Positions 58,693-64,000 of a stretch of DNA of 64,000 bases are shown here, in pieces; within the stretch, counting starts at the first letter, position 1, and the number at the start of each line of letters is the position of its first letter. The notes below the pieces were generated by a model. It saw nothing but the letters and a program-made list of their open reading frames with translations. It did not search any database and was not told the DNA's origin. Made by a program: the position numbers and the translations under genes. This DNA is from Lonicera japonica. Taxonomy: Eukaryota; Streptophyta; Magnoliopsida; Dipsacales; Caprifoliaceae. The stretch is taken from contig CM038470.1 of assembly GCA_021464415.1 (NCBI GenBank), positions 41,286,099 through 41,350,098 of the forward strand, read 5' to 3'.

Positions 58693-59815
58693 ATGTCATA
58701 TTATCAAGGAACCGGCCTTTCAGAAGGTGCTTCTACTTATAGACCACCATTGTTTGATGGCATAAATTATAGCTATTGGAAAAATAGAATGTGTACATTT
58801 TTACAAGCTAATGATTTTGAACAATGGAAGGTTACACTTATTGGACCTTATGAAATTACAAAAATCGACGAAATGGGAAATGTTATTCCCAAGTCTATAT
58901 CCGAATATGATGAGCATGACATTAAAAAAATTCAATTCAATGCTAAAGCTTTAAATTCATTACATTGTGCTTTGACTATGGATGAATACAATAAAATCTC
59001 TAGTTGCAAAACCGCAAAAGAGATTTAGGACAAGCTTGAGATTACCTATGAAGGAACCTCTCAAGTGAAGGAGGACAATATTAATATTCTTGTCCATGAT
59101 TATGAATTGTTTAAAATGGAGCCTAATGAATCTCTTGCTTCCATGTATAGTCGATTTTCTATTCTCACTAACGCTTTGGACCTTCTTGGCAAGGTTTACT
59201 CTAATGAAGAGAAAATTCGAAAGATTCTTAGGATTCTTCCAAGGAAATGGAGACCTAAGGTGACGGCAATTCAAGAAGCTAAGAATCTCAAAACTCTTAG
59301 CATGGATGAGCTCTTGGGTTCTCTTAAAACCCATGAGAAGGAGCTAGCAAGAGAAGAAGGAGAAAAAGCAAATCCTATGACAATCTTTGCTCTAAAGCCT
59401 AATGAAGGAAATGGTGGAAAAGGAGATGGAGATATGGCACTTCTCTCTAGGAAATTTGAAAAATTCCTAGCAAAGAAGAAATTCTCTCAAGGGAAGCTCG
59501 ACACCTATCCCTCATCCTTAAAGAACTTCCACAATAAATCAACTATCCCAAAAGTTGATAATGAGGAAAGGAAATGCTTCCATTGTCATGAACCGGGACA
59601 CTACAAGACGAATTGTCTGGTTAAAAAAAGAGGAGAAAAGAGAGAAGAAAGCAAAGAGGGAAGAGCTATACAAAAGATTGAAGCATGCTCTCAAAGAACA
59701 TTCAAGTGAATCGGATGAAGATGAATCCGATATTGAGTCGAGTGATGAGGAGATAGCACACCTTTGCCTTATGGCAAAAGATGAGAAGGCATACAAATTA
59801 TTGCCTCATAGATGA
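58693..59815 (+). pseudogene. gag gene of TR-GAG unit 1 (nonsense plus frameshift)
   Basis: The start MSYYQGTGLSEGAS is chosen because SIRE-type copia gags begin near here, before PPLFDGINYSYWKNRM. The protein is a UBN2-type gag (CALTMDEYNKISSC, VHDYELFKMEPNESL, KILRILPRKW). It has a zinc knuckle CFHCHEPGHYKTNC at about 59574-59617 and an acidic C-terminus (SSESDEDESD, HLCLMAKDE). TAG at 59026-59028 replaces an expected Trp codon. After the knuckle, near an A7 run at about 59622, the sense moves to another frame that ends at 59815. Unit 2 carries the same lesions. Confidence 0.88.
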
Positions 59816-60153
59816 AGCACTCTTGGAGCTACCATTTTCTCTCCGTGGCCTTGATCCCTTTTTGATGTTGCCATAGGGGGAGAAAATGTGTGTTGATAGC
59901 AATCAATGTTGGTAAGACTATTAAATGCTTTATGTCTTTAACATTGATAATTATTTTTTTTGAAAACTTCATTTGAGATCACAAATATTTTATTGGTTTT
60001 AAAACTATCTCAAATATATGAAATTTTTTTTTAAATCATTTATTTTATCTATGCATAAATTGAGGGGGAGCATATTTCAATTATTCATATGCTATTTATG
60101 CTTGTTATTGTAAACACACATTAATTTATTGTCATCATCAAAAAGGGGGAGAT
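59816..60153 (+). other. Non-coding 3' internal region and purine tracts, TR-GAG unit 1
   Basis: It contains purine tracts ATAGGGGGAGAAAATG (about 59873), GAGGGGGAGC (about 60061) and AAAAAGGGGGAGAT, which directly abuts LTR 2. The last is the likely polypurine tract. No coding sequence for protease, integrase or RT is present. Confidence 0.75.
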
Positions 60154-61755
60154 TGTTCACCTTGAAAATCTAAATCTTATTTTGACAATAACAATAAATC
60201 AATCATGTGTAATTTAACATGTTCTTGATGTAAGATTATAGATTTCTTATTTGGAAAATCAAGAATAGCATGATTGCTCAAAGGAAATTTGATAAGGATC
60301 ATTCAATCAATATCCGATCAAGTCAATGAAGCATTCGACTAAAACCGATCTATCCAAATCAAGATCGTTCAACTACAAGCGTTGGACAAGTCAAAGAAAA
60401 TCATTCTCGTCACTCACAAGCTAGCAATGCATTTCATGAAGCACAAAAGATCAAGGATCATATGCTAAAGCTTCAAGGGAAAAGCTTCAAGTGAAGAATC
60501 AATTTGAAGAAACAAATCGAAGCATTCGAAGACTCACCTAGTCGGTAATTGAGTGTTTGCTTAGGATTAATGTAAAGTTTCTTAATTGATTGATTACATA
60601 GCTCAAACATAAACTTGCATCATTGTTAGATTGATCAAAACCAAGTTTGAATCAAAATCATTTCAAAACATTATTCTTGCAAAAACCGGTTTTGAAATAA
60701 ATTCATATTAATTTTAAATGATCATATTTTAAGCTATAATAAAAATGGGTATCTTAGAAACATATATTTAAGATTCTAAAATCATTAGAATTTTATTTGG
60801 AACTAAATTATTAAATTGGAAAAATATTTTTATTTTTCGTTTAAAATTCGCTCAATTTTTGCCCAGTTTTGATCTAACGGTAAAATGGAGGCCTTCCCGA
60901 ACTCCGATCATTTTGAAATATTTACAGTAGTTAGAAAATATCTCCTGGCAATTTTGACTAAAATTTGAGCATGATCCAACGGTCCAATTGGGAGAAATTA
61001 ACAAAACAATTTTGAATTTTTTTGTCAAAACTAACTGTTGGAAAGTTTGAAAATGTATACCTTGGAGCCAAAACCTCTCTTAATCATCCCCAACGGCCAT
61101 ATGATTTTGTAAGCTATAAATATGATGTCTTAGACATGTTTTAACACACTTGAATCATTCTACAAACTTATTTTACATATATACAAAGTTATTCAAGTAT
61201 TCAATTCATGTTATTGATCATATTCTTCATTTTTTAGCTATATACTTTGATCAATTTTGATATCTCTTAGTGTGAGATTCATTTGTATTTTGTTATACAC
61301 AAGAGAGATATTGTACATTGGTGTTAGCCACCAAAACTTATTCAAATCATATTTGTGAGAGGTGTATCTCATAGATTAGCAAGAGGGATTTCTTGTGAAA
61401 GTATTGAAGGTGTTTTCAATACTTGTAAGAGTGTGTGAGAAGAATACACTTGTAGAGGTTTGATCTTCACCCGGAAGGAGATCGGTTATAGTGGAAATTC
61501 TCGGGGAACTAACCGAGCGCGGAGTAGGGGGAACAAGCCGAACCGTGTGGACAAAAAATCTTCGACTTTGATCGGTTCTATCTTTCTATCCCTTGCTCTA
61601 CTTTATTGTGCTATTTAGTTATTGTGTTTAGAATTATCTTTGTTGTTGATTGCTTGATAAATATAGACATCAAATATTTTTAAATCATTTTTAAATTCCG
61701 CATTAAGTTTCAAAATCCCTATTCACCCCCCCTCTAGGGTATTTTCCGACCTACA
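60154..61755 (+). repeat. TR-GAG LTR 2 (1602 bp)
   Basis: It starts TGTTCACCTTG and ends CCGACCTACA. It has the same length as LTR 1. Confidence 0.92.
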
Positions 61756-61811
61756 ATTGGTATCAGAGGTTGTACTCTTGTTTTGATTTAACAATCTTAG
61801 AGTTTACGATC

Positions 61812-62934
61812 ATGTCATATTATCAAGGAACCGGCCTTTCAGAAGGTGCTTCTACTTATAGACCACCATTGTTTGATGGCATAAATTATAGCTATTGGAA
61901 AAATAGAATGTGTACATTTTTACAAGCTAATGATTTTGAACAATGGAAGGTTACACTTATTGGACCTTATGAAATTACAAAAATCGACGAAATGGGAAAT
62001 GTTATTCCCAAGTCTATATCCGAATATGATGAGCATGACATTAAAAAAATTCAATTCAATGCTAAAGCTTTAAATTCATTACATTGTGCTTTGACTATGG
62101 ATGAATACAATAAAATCTCTAGTTGCAAAACCGCAAAAGAGATTTAGGACAAGCTTGAGATTACCTATGAAGGAACCTCTCAAGTGAAGGAGGACAATAT
62201 TAATATTCTTGTCCATGATTATGAATTGTTTAAAATGGAGCCTAATGAATCTCTTGCTTCCATGTATAGTCGATTTTCTATTCTCACTAACGCTTTGGAC
62301 CTTCTTGGCAAGGTTTACTCTAATGAAGAGAAAATTCGAAAGATTCTTAGGATTCTTCCAAGGAAATGGAGACCTAAGGTGACGGCAATTCAAGAAGCTA
62401 AGAATCTCAAAACTCTTAGCATGGATGAGCTCTTGGGTTCTCTTAAAACCCATGAGAAGGAGCTAGCAAGAGAAGAAGGAGAAAAAGCAAATCCTATGAC
62501 AATCTTTGCTCTAAAGCCTAATGAAGGAAATGGTGGAAAAGGAGATGGAGATATGGCACTTCTCTCTAGGAAATTTGAAAAATTCCTAGCAAAGAAGAAA
62601 TTCTCTCAAGGGAAGCTCGACACCTATCCCTCATCCTTAAAGAACTTCCACAATAAATCAACTATCCCAAAAGTTGATAATGAGGAAAGGAAATGCTTCC
62701 ATTGTCATGAACCGGGACACTACAAGACGAATTGTCTGGTTAAAAAAAGAGGAGAAAAGAGAGAAGAAAGCAAAGAGGGAAGAGCTATACAAAAGATTGA
62801 AGCATGCTCTCAAAGAACATTCAAGTGAATCGGATGAAGATGAATCCGATATTGAGTCGAGTGATGAGGAGATAGCACACCTTTGCCTTATGGCAAAAGA
62901 TGAGAAGGCATACAAATTATTGCCTCATAGATGA
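61812..62934 (+). pseudogene. gag gene of TR-GAG unit 2 (same lesions as unit 1)
   Basis: It appears identical to 58693-59815, including the TAG (62145-62147) and the frame change after the zinc knuckle. The two units therefore derive from one already defective template. Confidence 0.88.
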
Positions 62935-63272
62935 AGCACTCTTGGAGCTACCATTTTCTCTCCGTGGCCTTGATCCCTTTTTGATGTTGCCATAGGGGGA
63001 GAAAATGTGTGTTGATAGCAATCAATGTTGGTAAGACTATTAAATGCTTTATGTCTTTAACATTGATAATTATTTTTTTTGAAAACTTCATTTGAGATCA
63101 CAAATATTTTATTGGTTTTAAAACTATCTCAAATATATGAAATTTTTTTTTAAATCATTTATTTTATCTATGCATAAATTGAGGGGGAGCATATTTCAAT
63201 TATTCATATGCTATTTATGCTTGTTATTGTAAACACACATTAATTTATTGTCATCATCAAAAAGGGGGAGAT

Positions 63273-64000
63273 TGTTCACCTTGAAAATCTAAATCTTATT
63301 TTGACAATAACAATAAATCAATCATGTGTAATTTAACATGTTCTTGATGTAAGATTATAGATTTCTTATTTGGAAAATCAAGAATAGCATGATTGCTCAA
63401 AGGAAATTTGATAAGGATCATTCAATCAATATCCGATCAAGTCAATGAAGCATTCGACTAAAACCGATCTATCCAAATCAAGATCGTTCAACTACAAGCG
63501 TTGGACAAGTCAAAGAAAATCATTCTCGTCACTCACAAGCTAGCAATGCATTTCATGAAGCACAAAAGATCAAGGATCATATGCTAAAGCTTCAAGGGAA
63601 AAGCTTCAAGTGAAGAATCAATTTGAAGAAACAAATCGAAGCATTCGAAGACTCACCTAGTCGGTAATTGAGTGTTTGCTTAGGATTAATGTAAAGTTTC
63701 TTAATTGATTGATTACATAGCTCAAACATAAACTTGCATCATTGTTAGATTGATCAAAACCAAGTTTGAATCAAAATCATTTCAAAACATTATTCTTGCA
63801 AAAACCGGTTTTGAAATAAATTCATATTAATTTTAAATGATCATATTTTAAGCTATAATAAAAATGGGTATCTTAGAAACATATATTTAAGATTCTAAAA
63901 TCATTAGAATTTTATTTGGAACTAAATTATTAAATTGGAAAAATATTTTTATTTTTCGTTTAAAATTCGCTCAATTTTTGCCCAGTTTTGATCTAACGGT
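63273..64000 (+). repeat. TR-GAG LTR 3 (cut by window end)
   Basis: The first 728 bp appear identical to LTR 2. Whether another internal region follows cannot be seen. Confidence 0.9.

Larger units (their letters stand above)
57035..64000 (+). mobile_element. Tandem array of a SIRE-like TR-GAG retrotransposon
   Basis: The order is LTR (57035-58636), internal (58637-60153), LTR (60154-61755), internal (61756-63272), LTR (63273 to the window edge). Period 3119 bp. Each LTR begins TGTT(G/C)ACCTTG and ends CCGACCTACA. A tRNA-iMet primer-binding site and gag follow, and a purine tract precedes the next LTR. There is no protease, integrase or RT. Gag-only elements with LTRs are known as TR-GAG. 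Sharing of LTRs between units points to unequal recombination between LTRs of neighbouring or sister copies. Confidence 0.9.

Overview
The window is AT-rich nuclear DNA from a flowering plant, most likely a eudicot. The evidence is the type of transposons present (Cassandra TRIM, Tat-lineage and chromovirus Ty3/gypsy, Tork- and SIRE-like Ty1/copia, CACTA and Mutator MITEs, a LINE with a DUF4283-type ORF1, a caulimovirid relic) and a spliced small secreted-peptide gene. I cannot name the species. Nothing bacterial, organellar or CRISPR-like is present, and no tRNA gene or functional rRNA gene was seen.

The backbone is a large tandem duplication. Copy A (about 1663-20144) and copy B (about 22080-57034) hold the same items in the same order: anonymous flank, a small two-exon gene for a secreted peptide of the PIP/PIP-like type (C-terminal SGPS motif), a Mutator-like MITE, a CACTA-like element of about 4.3 kb, and a 5'-truncated Tat-lineage Ty3/gypsy element whose pol is on the minus strand and which carries plus-strand (antisense) extra genes. 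The junction lies at about 22067. A third, degenerate relic of the peptide gene lies at 1052-1435, cut off by a LINE at 1-1040. A fourth partial 5' relic lies at 36880-37030.

After duplication each copy took different insertions, and the other copy preserves the empty site. Copy A gained a 680-bp solo LTR (2458-3137, TSD ATTAT) and a Cassandra element with 5S-rRNA-derived LTRs (13246-14071, TSD AGATT). Copy B gained a 9.1-kb chromovirus (22529-31648, TSD GTCTG), a 605-bp MITE-like insertion (32364-32968) and a 5.06-kb Tork-like copia (40931-45992, TSD ATAGT). Copy B also holds about 3.1 kb (33955-37090) absent from A that contains a decayed caulimovirid reverse transcriptase.

From 57035 to the window end lies a head-to-tail LTR-internal-LTR-internal-LTR array (period 3119 bp) of a SIRE-like, gag-only element (TR-GAG type), almost identical between units. 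It truncates the Tat element of copy B.

The only intact host-type gene model I can support is the peptide gene in copy B (37537-38820, spliced, 68 aa). Its copy A paralogue has a frameshifted exon 1. Exon 2 differs at about a dozen sites between the two copies, clustered in the predicted hormone core, while the 3' flank is unchanged. All transposon genes seen are interrupted by stops or frameshifts, except a short 71-codon antisense ORF in the Tat element of copy B.
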